The notes: generated by a model not told the origin, from the letters alone. 64,000 nt of DNA from Pieris napi (GCF_905475465.1 NC_062244.1:1066501-1130500); one strand, 5' to 3'. Numbered from the stretch's first letter, positions 13,552 through 25,210 are shown. Program-made: numbers and translations.

Positions 13552-13866
13552 AAAAACCGTAAAGTATCAGACATAAGACACAAAAAACAAAAGGAAATAA
13601 AATAACCTCGAAACATCGAAGGTCGTAAACAAACGTTCCTTTAAAAATCATTAGAATTATGGATCCCTCATCCACGAAGCATGTTTTAATTAAGCACAAC
13701 TGTGTTCTTGAGTGATATCGCTCGTAAAGCGTGATATTTATTTAGTGCAAGGATTACTCTTCGGAGTCGATCAATCATTCCATTGAATGTATCCTGTTTC
13801 CCTTCACTAGTGCTATCGGGATTCGATTGGTTGTCGATAGTTTTATATCGACATCGATTAATATGA

Positions 13867-14031
13867 AAAAGAGTGGCGGAGAGTTTATTGCCAGTTCTTC
13901 TCTTCCGTTCGCCCTTGATTTGAGAACTGGCAGTAAATGTAAAATTAGAAGGATTTAATGTATATTTCTTTTTTGACGTTCATAAGTGTACATTGTGTTA
14001 CCTATATGAATAAATGATTTTGACTTATGTT
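13867..14031 (+). mobile_element. Non-LTR retrotransposon 3' end (LINE family B)
   Basis: Landmarks are aaagagtggcggagagttta, ttgccagttcttctcttccg and gacgttcataagtgtacatt, then a tail of aataaatgattttgac. It is nearly identical to 58810-58962. Reading this as a LINE 3' UTR is inferred from the repeated, 5'-truncated copies. Confidence 0.75.
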
Positions 14032-14389
14032 TCGCTAAGAGGAAGAAATATAAGGTTTGCTTCTTGTACAAATAAATACTCCTGTTAAATTAAATATGAA
14101 TAAATGCGTTACAAATAATTTCACACCATAAGTCACTGTAATTAATACATAGTGTACATAGTTATAATAAAAATAATTAAAAATTAATGAAAAGAAAATT
14201 GTTACAAATTTTTAAAGTTTGCCCCTGTGCGCCTGTGCAAGGTCCAAGAGACTCTAAACAAAATTAAAGTTGCTATATATATCGCATCGCTATAAAAATG
14301 TAAAGTTATCGATAATTTCGAAATGATCGAAAAACACTGCACTAGATCTAGCCAACTGTCAAATCCAATTCAGCGATGCCCCCGCACAT

Positions 14390-14480
14390 GTAATTGATTT
14401 ATTGATCGTACGTTTAGATTCGATACGCGCGGGCGCAGGCAAGGTTACTGCATCCGCGGCTGCCCAGTTAACCGGGTGAC
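14390..14480. promoter_or_regulatory. CpG-rich unique patch with homeodomain-like sites
   Basis: A GC-rich island stands out in AT-rich intron 2, with tgatttattgatcg (Exd/Hox-like spacing), gcgcgggcgcagg and atccgcggctgccc. It has no coding frame. A regulatory role is a guess from composition only. Confidence 0.25.
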
Positions 14481-14604
14481 CTCATACCACTACTCATGAG
14501 GGAATTTTGTAATGAGACGTATATTGAGCTGGGGTTACGGAAAGTAGTCAATTGCATTGAGGAATGGGTTTTCTCAATGCGTGAATAGAATTTTGGCGTA
14601 TTGG

Positions 14605-14870
14605 TGCTTACGTGGGTGCATAAACCGTTATTTTTTTAATTATGTGTATATAATATGCTCACATGGGTTGTTAATAGTTATTTTTTGAACTAGTGTTTAT
14701 ATGCCACATGGGTTCGTAATTCGTAATTTTTTGAATTGTGTGTAAAAAATACTTACATTTGTTCGTAAATCGTTATTTTTTTAATTTTGTGTGTAAAATA
14801 TGGTCACATTTGTTTGTAAGTCGTTATTTTTTTAATTGTGTGTTAGATATGGTCAGATTGTTTCGAATTT
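14605..14870. repeat. Degenerate tandem repeat, ~50 bp unit, about 5 copies
   Basis: The unit contains gttcgtaaatcgttattt, a T run and aattgtgtgtaaaatat. The T-run anchor recurs near 14626, 14677, 14722, 14771 and 14822. The array ends about 40 bp from the exon 2 donor side of cut. Confidence 0.85.
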
Positions 14871-14910
14871 TTTCGTATGAATATTTACTATGAATATCAA
14901 ATTAAGTTAC

Positions 14911-15225
14911 CTCTTTTTCCTTAGCGGCTAATTCGTTCTCCAGATTATTCGTCTGATTGACAACTGGACTGCTCCTGGATGAATTGTTGTTACTCCTCGC
15001 AGTTGCCGCCATTTCTATCTTCTGTTCTATATCCTCATCAATGTCTGGGGATCTTCTTTTCTCTTCTTTGATATCTGGGCTGAAGTCTGGTATTCTAGTA
15101 TCTGATTCTCTTGCGGGTTCTATCGACCCATTGGTCTTTGGTACGGCGGCTTGAAGAGGAGTGGGGCTTGTTGTTGCTAACTGCTCTTTTAGAGTTGTCA
15201 CCTCCTTTTCCGCCAAGGTAGCTCT
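14911..15225 (-). CDS. ct: Homeobox protein Cut, second coding exon (coiled-coil and linker)
   Basis: This exon encodes 105 residues in phase 0. It starts RATLAEKEVTTLKEQLA (residues 1-17), which continues exon 1 exactly as in fly Cut (FWQQ then RATLAEKEV) and resembles the AQREAETLREQLSSA stretch of vertebrate CUX1/CASP. A low-complexity acidic and Ser/Pro/Asn linker follows (about residues 18-92), with SPDIKEEKRRSPDIDED and a run of Asn/Ser. The exon closes with ENELAAKEKE, matching CUX1 VELAAKERE, the start of the next coiled-coil. The acceptor reads tttatttcag before AGA, and the donor is GAG followed by gtaact. The linker looks far shorter than the long homopolymer-rich linker of the Drosophila protein. 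No CUT repeat or homeodomain is present. The next exon, expected to continue the coiled-coil, was not found between 1 and 14910. Confidence 0.95.
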
Positions 15226-15304
15226 CTGAAATAAACAAATTTTCATAAATGAATGCTTTTTGAAGCTATAATGAGTTTTAGCATGAAAAATGGAAGGTGC
15301 TAAA

Positions 15305-15390
15305 TTTTCATTTACTACTTCTCAAATCAAGGGCGCAGAGAGGGCGAGAAGAACTGGCAAGAGACTCCCCGCTTCTCTTTTTAATCGAGT
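15305..15390 (-). mobile_element. LINE family B 3' fragment
   Basis: Reverse complement of the family B core: caagggcgcagagagggcga, gaagaactggcaagagact. It lies 80-165 bp upstream of the cut exon 2 acceptor. Confidence 0.65.
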
Positions 15391-16020
15391 AGATGTTTGT
15401 TTACAAGGAAATTGTAAGGAACTGCTATTACACCAGCTCCGTGAAGCAAAGTGCGTCGGAAACTTCTGAGCTTCTAGAACGACCTTATAATTGTCAATGA
15501 CTTTACGCATTATAGATCATTTGGCATCTAAGTTCGGAAACCGAGTCCACACTACATACATACTACAATGAAACTGTACAGATAATATTAAAAATAAAGA
15601 TTAACGTATTTATTCTACTATATTTATTAACAGCAGAAAAACGCTTTTCACAACTTGCATCAGCTTTTCGCGACAAACACTTGCAAGACTGTATCAGATG
15701 TTTACGTAAAAAAGACCTCCGTTGTTTTTCAGCATCAGCACAGGAAGCATCGATTCGGATTTCCACGTGTTGTTTTTAATCTAATTAATCAGTTCCCATA
15801 GTTTTATTCTTGTGGCCGGTGATGTAGAATCCTTTGTGCCACTTCCGGTGGTATTCATTCATACATTTATTATCTCCCGATCTCATTGAACGGATGCACT
15901 GCTGATTATTGGCCACTACATAATTCCCAGCGGATTGTTTTATTCGTTTTAATTCGATGGTCTAGCTGATTTCATGATAACTGCTTTATTGGTATTTAAC
16001 CCTTCAAAGCGTTACAGTAT
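15391..16020. other. Intronic stretch without gene
   Basis: AT-rich sequence just upstream of exon 2. I see nothing I can name in it. Confidence 0.5.
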
Positions 16021-16029
16021 AGACGTAGT

Positions 16030-16160
16030 GGGTAGACGAGAATTGGAGGCTCAACTTGGACAAGAGGTAACATCAGAAAAGAATGGAAGAAGCTGTACGA
16101 GGCCTATGTGTCACAGGACACGCTGATTACCAAAAACAGGTCATATGAAGGTTAAGTTTT
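16030..16160 (+). pseudogene. Reverse-transcriptase C-terminal remnant
   Basis: One frame reads IRKEWKKLYEAYVSQDT and a little beyond, which resembles the C-terminal end of lepidopteran non-LTR ORF2 proteins (EWRxLxEAYVQQ). The upstream part is lost or frameshifted. Confidence 0.55.
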
Positions 16161-16641
16161 ATTTATGTATTAGAATTAAGTTTTATTATGCAACTAAGTT
16201 TTAATATATTATACTGGGTGATACAAGTTAAAAGTACCAATAACCGACGAGCAAGCATCATAAAAAGTGGATGAAACGAGAGAGGTGAGGTTCGTAGCAA
16301 GTGGAGATACCTACCTACTTTAGGAAAAAGGCGTAAAAATATAAATAAATAAAATCTACGGAATATTCATTTCGCATGTCTCTAGGACGATACGATCTTA
16401 GAAAGACTTCGACTGTTAATACTTAATCATTAAAGAAAGCAAATGATGAAATTAAATTGGAAACGCACGCGTGACTCGACACGCGTGGTAGAACAGGTAG
16501 ATAGCATCGAGAGCTTATTAGTAGGGGAAATTTTAAGTTCCAGTCGAAGGGTGTACAAGAAAAATGCATACTACTGTTTATCAAACAGAGATCCCAATGA
16601 CAAGATTATTGACTGTTAGGAATTGGAATTATATTTCTTTA

Positions 16642-16957
16642 CTAGCTGACCGGGCAAACGTCGTTTTGCCATGTATATCATTAAAAAAAAATAGGGGTTG
16701 ATCGTAGAGGGGTGAAAGTTAGGGGTTGTATGTATTTTATTTAATGCTGTATCTTAAAAAAATAAAGAATAATTATTTTATCTAAAATTAAAAAAAAAAT
16801 TTAGGGGACTACCCTTCACATTTAGGGGGATGAAAAATAGATGCTGTCCGATTCTCAGCCATACCCAATATGCACACAAAATTTCATGAGAATCGGTAGA
16901 GCCGTTTCGGAGGAGTTTAACCACAAACACCGCGACACGAGAATTTTATATATTAGA
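16642..16957 (-). mobile_element. Non-autonomous Helitron, complete ends
   Basis: On the minus strand it starts TCTAATATATAAAATTCTCG and ends CTAG, inserted between A and T. Its 3' hairpin GGCAAA/TTTGCC lies 11 nt before the end. These are the standard Helitron hallmarks. Length is 316 bp; it encodes no protein. Confidence 0.88.
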
Positions 16958-17244
16958 TAAAAGCTTGCCAGTCCATTGGTGTACAGTCGACAGTACGACT
17001 CCAGTAATGAGTCGCACGTTTAAACTAGGCCAACATTGTCAAAGATTACCCAAAAGAAACACAAATTATCATCCATTAAACAAACCTGTCCGATGACTCA
17101 GATAGCAACCAAAGTCATTCATCACCCAATTGACCAGTTAATCACATTACGTAAGACAATAACATCACCATATTATTGTCAATGATACCATAGATAAGTT
17201 ATTTAGTGAAGAATATCACTCTTATATCATAAATACGCTGCCGC

Positions 17245-17430
17245 TTTTTTTGTAACGGTTTCATTAGGTTTTTAGGTAAGAGATAACCGCCGCCCATGGA
17301 CACTAAATGTCAGAGGACTCGCGTTGCCGGCTTTTTAAGAATAAATACGCTCTTTTCTTGAAGGACAGCCGCTGGTTCCACAACATTGGTGCAAAAACTG
17401 CCTTAAAAACGCTCAGTTGTGGAACGACAT
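17245..17430 (-). mobile_element. LINE family A 3' tail
   Basis: Landmarks on the plus strand are ccgccgcccatggacact, cgttgccggctttttaag, ctcttttcttgaagga and acgctcagttgtggaacgac. An internal block around the attggttcgg segment is deleted. Confidence 0.82.
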
Positions 17431-17947
17431 TTCGTCATTTGTGAGGTCTTACGAGCAAGTGCTGTGTAGAAACAAATGTCAATTTAGACAGCAACTACTA
17501 TTTGACACTACTACCCAAAGTGTACCTAATAGAAGGTACTAAAAAGTCTATGCCTCTTAGCTTAATATAGCTGGAATAGAGCTGGAAGAAGAGAATGTCG
17601 GAATCTTAAAAGGCTTACTTAATATACAGAAGAATTGTTTTCCAACAATACTCTTATGAATAATCGTTACGTACACATTTTAATTGCGAAGAAATTCAAT
17701 TTTGTTCCGAATAATTTTATGTTTACAACTAGAAAGTTAGAAACTTCATAATGATTAAGAAAGTCAAATTAAATAGAGGGAAAATCAACAGGTTTCATTG
17801 TGTGAACTTAATAAAAATTCCGAATCATTAAAAATAAACAATCTGAAATCAGTTAGGATGACACCATTCGCTCAAAATATTTTAACGTGAGAAAATAATT
17901 ACAATGCGGAAAGTGAGACATTGATTTATATTAAAATTAAAATAAAT

Positions 17948-18166
17948 TAGCGCCACAACCTTTTTAGGGCCTCAGATTTCTGTATTTGTAATAGGCAAGA
18001 AGGTGATCAGCCTCCTGTGATATACGCCTTTTTGGGTCCAATGTAAGTTTTACTTACGATGTTTTCCTTCACCGTTTGAGCAAATGTTAAATGCGCACAT
18101 AGAAAGGAATTCGTGCACAGCTGGGGATTTTCAGGTAAGAAAGTCGCACGCTGAAGCCACTAGGTT
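17948..18166 (-). mobile_element. SINE family 1
   Basis: Reverse orientation: gcgccacaacctttttagg, cctcagatttctgtat, gatcagcctcctgtga, and a head with aagtcgcacgctgaagcc. Confidence 0.9.
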
Positions 18167-18525
18167 ACTACTATCGATTTATATTAAATAATATTATATA
18201 TTTCCACAGACAAATTAAAATTATAAGCTAAAATCTGGAGACTTTGAATACCAAATATAGTATTTGTAAAGATATAACTCGATATTTTACTACGTATCTG
18301 AGGGTAAAGTACGTGATCACTTTAAATTGTTTTTAAATCTTTGCTTTACAATTCAATAATTCCAAACAAAATTCAAACAATACCCGCACAAACAATACAG
18401 TCTTTAATGGAATTTTCAAATTAATTTGTCTTTGGACTATCAATCGATTGACCGAACCGAAATTTATTCATTATGAAATCTACTTGTTACTATTAGTAAC
18501 AATATTTAATGTGTTTATACAATAT

Positions 18526-18905
18526 GAGCTGAGAAGCTTGTGGCTAAGGCAGAAGCAGAGAAGTTGGTGGCTAAGCCAGAAGCTGAGAAGCTTGTGGCTA
18601 AGCCAGAATCTGAGAAGTCCTTGTTGTAGGTTCCTTTCGTAACAAAAATTATGTCTATACAATAGGAGGCCATCTTGCGTGTGGCTAAGCCAGAAGCTGA
18701 GATGCTTGTGGCTAAGGCAGAAGCTGAGAAGCTTGTGGCTAAGGCAGAAGCTGAGAAGCTTGTGGCCAAGGCAGAAGCTGAGAAGCTTGTGGCCAAGGCA
18801 GAAGCTGAGAAGTTTATGGCTAAGGCAGAAGCTGAGAAGTTTGTGGCTAAGGAAGAAGCTGAGAAGTTTGTGGCTAAGGCATAAGCTAAGAAGCCTACTG
18901 CGACA
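18526..18905. repeat. 27-bp minisatellite
   Basis: The unit gcagaagctgagaagcttgt plus ggctaag repeats in two blocks: about 3.5 units at 18526-18622 and 8 units from about 18680. A 56-bp non-repeat gap separates them. The unit is nine codons, so frames stay open on both strands: (AEAEKLVAK)n on plus, and Ser/Ala-rich on minus over 18515-18922. No splice sites or promoter support a gene. Confidence 0.92.
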
Positions 18906-20553
18906 ATCGCTAAGTCTCTCACGTCATGGTACAGTTCTTTAATTAGTAGTTAAACAGACGCAAATAATTCAAGGCTATTTAGGTTTTAAAGGTTTTATGA
19001 GTACCGTAAAGCTTAACAGGAAATCTAAAATCGTAATAAGCAGATTTAGTAATAAAAATGAAACAATGACCGGAGCCAGGCAAGTGTAACGAATAACAAA
19101 AACAGTTTTAATCAAAAATTATGATTTGAAAGTCAGTTAATGGACATTCAAAATTGACCATTACACTACCGACTTAAGTGGTAATTAAGTCCTAGTTCCG
19201 AAATTTAACAAAGCAACTTATCTATTGAAACCATCGCTTATAAAACTGTTTGAGCAATAGATCAGTGTATGATCTCACGGATAGGGCTGCCTCAATAACT
19301 AGAGCTAATGAACTTATATGAATTATAAGTAGCTAAGTAACATTCAAAAGTGTAGGGCTGTGTTAAAGTAATAGACAATATTTTGAAAGGAAGGTGTAGA
19401 AGATTATTATAACAATACAGTAAACCGTCCTATAACGAGGTAGAAATCGTGTTGTAGGAGAGAAGAGAGAAAAAAGATTTTTTTTAACAATTAATAAACT
19501 AGGTACACAAAAATATGGACTTGACAAATCATTATAAATTTCACACTACAGAAATATAACTTGAGAAAACTCGTTATATGGGAAATAGCGCGTTATATGG
19601 ACAGAAAATCGCGTTATAGGCGTACTGTATTAGTAATTTTACGCTGAATATATCCCAAATAATACTGTAGGATTATTTTAAATACATTAAAGTGTACCAC
19701 ATATATAATACTGTATTTACAGTATAATACAAGATATATTTTATAAATAATTGGTAAATATAAATGTTACAAAAAATTACACAAAAATAAAACTATCAGA
19801 ATTTTTTTGTTAATTTGCTAATTGTTAGAAAAATAAGTTACCAGCAAAGCATCGGATTAATTGAAAGATTATGCTTTCTTTAAATTTGATCAGTCCACTA
19901 CCGAATATATTCAACTCCGGATAAGTTATTTATCGAGAAAAATACACTTAGTAGGGGATATTATCAAAATTTGGACATCCCTACTTAGTTATAGCGGTTC
20001 ATACACATAAAATTTCAATGAATTTGATATCATGAATATTCATCTGCCTTTCCAAAAATCAGATTTATTTTATTAATTAAATTAATATTAATTATAAAAT
20101 TATTTATCGCGGACTTACCTAATACGTTCTACTTTATCTACAATTTCCGCGATGAATTTTATTAATTTAATAAAAACTTTAATTAGATACACACGTGAAT
20201 CTAATTTAGACAAAAATATGTGTTTTAACGTATTTTGTAATAACTTTAATCATAATTACAATTATTCTGAATTAATAAAATAATCAACAATAAAACCTAA
20301 TATTATTTGTACTGAGACTTACATCGAATGGCCCAGTGCAAGTGGGAAGAAAAAAGGAACCCACTCACCAGAAACCAGGGGAAATAAAAGTGATAGCGAA
20401 AAGGATTTGGAAAATTTGAATTGATTAATTGATTTGATTTGTTTAAAGCCTACGACTAATAATATCCAAGAGGTCAGATGTGCGAGGATGTGCTACGCCG
20501 CGTAGCAATAAAACCATTTAAGTTTTCTAAAATGTGTCTGTTTTTGTTGTATT
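18906..20553. other. Intronic stretch without gene
   Basis: AT-rich sequence. Near 19555-19625 there are short repeats of a gcgttatatgg-like phrase. No gene or named repeat is seen. Confidence 0.45.
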
Positions 20554-20787
20554 AGCAGTGTTGGCCTAGTGGCTTCAGCGTGCGGTTCTCACCCCTGAGG
20601 TCGTAGGTTCGATCCCCGGCTGTGCACAAATTGACTTTCTGTCTATGTGCGCATTTAACATTTGCTCGAATGGTGAAGGAAAACATCGTGAGGATATGTT
20701 GCATTAGACCCAAAAAGTCGACGGCCTGTGATAACGAAACAGATACAGAAATCTGAGGCCTAGACCTAAAATGGTTGTAGCGCCATG
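20554..20787 (+). mobile_element. SINE family 1, internal deletion
   Basis: The head is intact (ttggcctagtggcttcagcg, ggtcgtaggttcgatcc). The gatcacctacttgcc segment is missing between cgacggcctgtg and ataacgaaacagatacag. It ends ggttgtagcgccatg. Confidence 0.92.
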
Positions 20788-21319
20788 TTGTCTATTATTG
20801 TTAAACAACGTTAAAATGAACAACGAAACAATTGAATGGCATTGGAAAATTTGCTGTTCCAATTTACTATTAGAACCAGTCCACAAATCTAAATCAAAAA
20901 TTTCCTTCCATCTAACAAAACACGTCTGTATAAGGGATTTAAAATCCTTCCCAAAAATACTTTTATTTAACCCTTCAACGTGAAGAAAAATTAGCGATGG
21001 GTCAGACCCACCCGCATTATGCGGAGCGGTCACTAATTAATGGAAAAGGATTAAATTCGTATGGAATTGAAATAAAATAAATATGATAAGGGTTCCCCTG
21101 CCTCTGTCAATACGTGAGACTTCGTTAATTAAGTTTTTCTTTGCGATGCTAATCGGAAAGATGTTGGGTCTTTTGATGACACAATTCAACTTGTCTTTGA
21201 TCTAAGAATGTAGCGAAATGTGTTATATCTTCGGAAGCAAAATGGTTGATCACGCCAATGAAACAGTTATGTTTATTTATTTAAAGTACACCACATCATA
21301 CATAATATACAGTACCTAA

Positions 21320-21510
21320 GATATATAGGTCCGTGGGGTCCTAGCGCTTTAAGGCTTTTTAAAGAAATTTCAAAAAGGTTAGTCGACATCACAGGAGACC
21401 GAAGATCTGGCAGCTACCTCGGACAAAGAATTAGTCTAGCTATTATATAAGGGGGAACGCTGCCAGTATCTTCGGAACCTTGCCTAAAGGGACTCCTTTT
21501 AATGATATAT
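21320..21510 (+). pseudogene. Non-LTR retrotransposon ORF2 C-terminal remnant
   Basis: One frame gives GPSALRLFKEISKRLVD, then ITGDRRSGSYLGQRISLAI, a stop, and a frame change into RGNAAS-like and GTLPKGT residues. This pattern (TGDxRxxxxLxQRISxAxxRGNAAS) is the usual C-terminal end of a lepidopteran non-LTR element. It is dead here. Confidence 0.7.
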
Positions 21511-21727
21511 TTTAGTTTATGTTAAGTTTCGTTATTTATTTCAATGTATATTATTTTATTATTATTAGTTTATGTTTATAAGTTTAATTTTATTAATATT
21601 GTTGCTAATTACATATCGTAGATAGATATTTAAATTCAGGAGATATTCAAGTTTATATACAGTAAATATGTTACAACCTAACTAATATGGTACAAAAATA
21701 AAAAATAAAATGGCTAGCAAAACCGCT

Positions 21728-21910
21728 TTTTATAGGAGGTAAGCGATACCGCCCATGGACACTCGCACGCGCCCTGCCGGCTTTTTATGAATTGGTACTC
21801 TCTTTTCTTGAAGGACACTAAGTCGAATTGGTTCGGAAATACTTCAGTGGGCAGCTGGTTCCACATAGTGGTGGTGCGCGGCTGTAATTGCCTTAAGAAA
21901 CGCTAAGTTT
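21728..21910 (-). mobile_element. LINE family A 3' tail
   Basis: Landmarks are taggaggtaagcgatacc, gccctgccggctttttatg, ctaagtcgaattggttcgg and gtgggcagctggttccacat. Confidence 0.87.
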
Positions 21911-22365
21911 TGTGAGTAATTTTCTTTAATTGATCAGCCCACTACCGAATATATCTATGGATAATTGTTTATTCTGTTATAATCGTGATAAAATCAAATT
22001 TTATAATTATGTTATTAAGATAATCCAAGTAACTACAACAACTTATTATGTGGCATAGAAAGTCGCCATTTTATGGATTATAAAACCTTCGTAGTGGAAA
22101 GTGTAATGTATAATTCAAAGATTATTTGGTTCATGAAATCTATTGCACAGCAGTTTATAAGACGCAATTAAATTTCAACAAGTTAATTTAGATATTAAAT
22201 ATATTTTATGATAATTATTTTACAGAAGAAAAAACTTTGCATGATAAAATATGTAACCTTGAATATTAAAATTCGTTAATACGCATTATGGAGTATTTTT
22301 ACGAATAATAATGAACCTCCGAAAATGGCAACAATTGTCGATTACAATGATTATATATTATATAT

Positions 22366-22656
22366 ATTTTTTATGTAATAGGAGGCAAAAGGTGCAGGAG
22401 GCTCACCTGATGTTATGTGATACCTCTGGCCATGGACGCTCCTTTCTTGTACCCTAAGTCGAATTGGTTCGGAAATACTTCAGTGGGCAGCTGGTTCCAC
22501 ATAGTGCTGTTGCGCGGCAAGTGCCTTAAAAAACGCTCAGTTGTGGAACGGCGGACGTCGAGGTGATACGGATGGTATTATGTATTTTCCCTTGACGTCC
22601 GATAATGAAACTCAACTGCAGGTATTAGACGGAACAACTCTAAACACTCTCCATGG
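22366..22656 (-). mobile_element. LINE family A 3' end
   Basis: It has the full 3' tail with reversed A-rich end (ttttttatgtaataggaggc), then attggttcggaaatacttca, gtggaacggcggacgtcg and ctaaacactctccatgg. A Helitron is inserted 22 bp beyond. Confidence 0.88.
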
Positions 22657-22678
22657 TCATTTTGTAACATATTGATTA

Positions 22679-22900
22679 TCTACTATATAAAAATAAGTCG
22701 GGTTTTCCTTCCTGACGCTATAACTCCAGAACGCACGAACCGATTTCCACGGGTTTGCATTTGGAAAGGTCTCGGGCTCCGTGTGGTTTATAGCAAAGAA
22801 AATTCAGGAAAAATTTCAACAGAAAAGCGGGATCACCAAACGAAATGTTACATAAAACGAAGCCATCTGGTGGCGAAACGGAGTTCGCCGAGTTTGCTAG
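22679..22900 (+). mobile_element. Non-autonomous Helitron, 222 bp, complete ends
   Basis: It starts TCTACTATATAAAAATAAGT and ends GAGTTTGCTAG, flanked by A on the left and T on the right. The 3' hairpin GGCGAA/TTCGCC (22872-22889) sits 11 nt before the end. The interior carries a short open frame that I take as chance. Confidence 0.9.
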
Positions 22901-23310
22901 TATTTTATAACATTTTGAACACTATGTAACGCCAATTAATTAACGAAATCAATAATATCGCTGTCGTTAAGTTTATTTACCTATGAGTCCCTTTGTCTGG
23001 CGCACCCCTGACCACTCAGTCATATCACCCTTAGAAATTTAAACAAGCCTTCATCCGAATAAAAATACTTTTCTTTGTATACAATTTTCATCTTTCCAGG
23101 CCCTTTTAAGGTCCCAAATCTATCGATAATTTAATGACAATCAATAAATATGTGTGTGGCTATGTACCCGTAAAATCAGATATAATTAATATATATATCG
23201 TTTATTAAAATATAATTTACAATATAGGTTAAGAAAATTAAATACTGTATATTTGATTGTTATGTTCAGGTTTTGAATATAATTGATCTTAAAAAAATTA
23301 TAAATTAATC

Positions 23311-23427
23311 AGTGGCGCTACAATTTGTTTAAATCTGGGCCTCAGATTTCTGTATCTGTTTCATGGTCTGTGTCAATGTAATAGGCAAGTAGGTGATCAG
23401 CCACCTGTGCCTGACACACGCCGACTT
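23311..23427 (-). mobile_element. SINE family 1, head missing
   Basis: Reverse orientation: agtggcgctacaatttgt, gggcctcagatttctgtatc, gtaggtgatcagccacctg. It stops at cacgccgactt. Confidence 0.88.
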
Positions 23428-25009
23428 GACTATAATTGATATTAAACTTGTTCAAAATCTTGAGCATCACAACACGTAATTTGAATTTTTTCTTTGATTA
23501 GTAATTGTTTTGTTTTTTTTTTGTAATGTTTGTTTTGTTTAATAATAGGTTATGATCTCTTTATGTTTGCCTTTAAGTGCTTGTCACATTCTAAATTGTA
23601 TTTTGTGTTTGTTTTTACCAATGTGTCAGTGTGTCGAGCGTTGGCAAGTTTTGTTGTTTCTCAATAAAAAAAAACACATCTTAAAAGTTCAGGATTAAAA
23701 AAATTCAATAATTCCCTCCCTAATCAAATTACAACGTTATTAAATTGTTTATCTCTCAGTCAATACACACTTAAGGTAGCTTAATCTCTCAATGTCAGTT
23801 TTAATTTGCCGCCAGCATCAAGTTACCTTTATTTTTAAATTTACGAAAGGAAACGTATTTCAACAGTACTGGGGAAAGTTAATCTCACGATAAAATATAT
23901 GAAGACGAAGACTCTAAAAAAATATTAAAAATAGTATATTCAGGATGTCTACTACTCCATAATACAGCGTTTCACGTTGTCATATTAAAATAAATCTTGC
24001 AAAGTGACAAAGACTTTCGATTCGATTTTCGGTAGTGAATTAATAGTATCAGTAGACTAGTAGCAGTGTTCTGCTTAAGCTACTCAACCCTCAGGTCGTG
24101 TGTTCGAATCAGCTGTGATATTTAAGTTTCTATGTCCGCTAATAAACAAAGAAACAAATGCAATATTAACGTCACTTATTAATTATAACACAGACATAGC
24201 GTCGCTGTAGAATGATAACCTCGTATGTCCAGAGAACCAAACGAAAATAATGTTTAATTTCGTCAATGTTCGTTAAAATATTATTGTGTTTTTGTCCACA
24301 GTTTAAGATTGTAAAAAGGACGTATATTAATAACATAAATAAGTCCTTACTTCATGATTATACCAGTTAAATGACAAGAGTCTCAGAAAAAAAATTAATG
24401 GTTTTGTGATTATCATTCTACAGTGCACACGTTAGCTTATTAAAATATGTACCAATAAAGCTTTGAGGTCGCTTAAACCCCAGTCCAAATTAACCAAAAC
24501 CCATCCAGGCGTTAACAAAACCGTATCCAAACATCCAATCGAAAACTAAATAACTCAATTCGAAATGCGAGTTCCAAAAGTTCGATTGACAATTTTGAAC
24601 AGTTCTCTTTGTCGATAGACAGGTATTAGGAGGGGCTAATCATTATTAGATATTGAATTTTCCTAACTTTGGACTCATCCGCTTTCTAATTTACTAATGA
24701 ATCCGAGTGGTGTTGCCATTAGCTCCCCTCGTGGGGGTGGGCGAAAGGGGTAAGGGGGGTAAGAACGCGAATTTTCGTCTTTTATACATATAGGATAATC
24801 GGATTGGTGATTCGGGCGTTCCACATTTGAGTTTTCGTATTTTCGGTGATTTCAGAGCGTCTCATTTGATGATTAACATTTTAGTTTAGCTTTTGTTTTG
24901 TTTTCGTATTATTTCGAGATTAAGTACAATTAATAATAAATAAAATACTTGTAGGTGCAAGGTTTTGTTCTCATAGGTAGGTGATATAAGATACAATAAA
25001 AATAAACAA
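23428..25009. other. Intronic stretch without gene
   Basis: AT-rich sequence. A possible degraded SINE head lies at 24062-24140 (agcagtgttctgcttaagc, ctcaggtcgtgtgttcgaat). Nothing else is recognised. Confidence 0.4.
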
Positions 25010-25210
25010 TTTTAAATGGAAATGGGCACAAGAGCAATAGGAAAGTGGAGCAAGAAAGTACTAAACCAAGGTACAATAAACGAAAAAGAGGCAGAGAATT
25101 TAGATGGTGGATAGACTTAAGGAAACAGCAGGTGGAGTTGTACAGTGCAAAGAGGAATGGCAGGATTTCGAGGCCTTTGCCAAAAAGGTACACACACATA
25201 GGTACACACA
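25010..25210 (+). pseudogene. Reverse-transcriptase C-terminal remnant
   Basis: Three overlapping frames carry successive pieces: IGKWSKKVLNQGT, KRKRGREFRWWIDL and VQCKEEWQDFEAFAKK. Together these resemble the C-terminal tail of a non-LTR ORF2 (W-S-K-VL, RGRPxxRWxDD, REEWxxxEAF). At least two frameshifts are needed, so it is a dead copy. Confidence 0.6.

Larger units (their letters stand above)
1..14910 (-). other. ct: cut intron 2, partial
   Basis: The intron starts gtaact at 14905-14910 on the minus strand and runs off the low-coordinate end of the window. I looked for the expected Cut coiled-coil continuation (a stretch rich in RLEEHLE- or RLEARL-like residues) in minus-strand frames and saw none, so the third coding exon is probably below base 1. 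A very short exon could have been missed. Confidence 0.75.

Noticed and set aside
18515..18922. A repeat protein gene ((AEAEKLVAK)n or its antisense)
   Set aside because: The frames follow from a 27-bp unit. Both strands are open, the plus frame ends at a stop inside the array, and no splice sites or unique coding flanks are visible.
22672..22929. 85-codon open frame in the Helitron
   Set aside because: Shared noncoding interior of a non-autonomous Helitron; no Rep or helicase motif.
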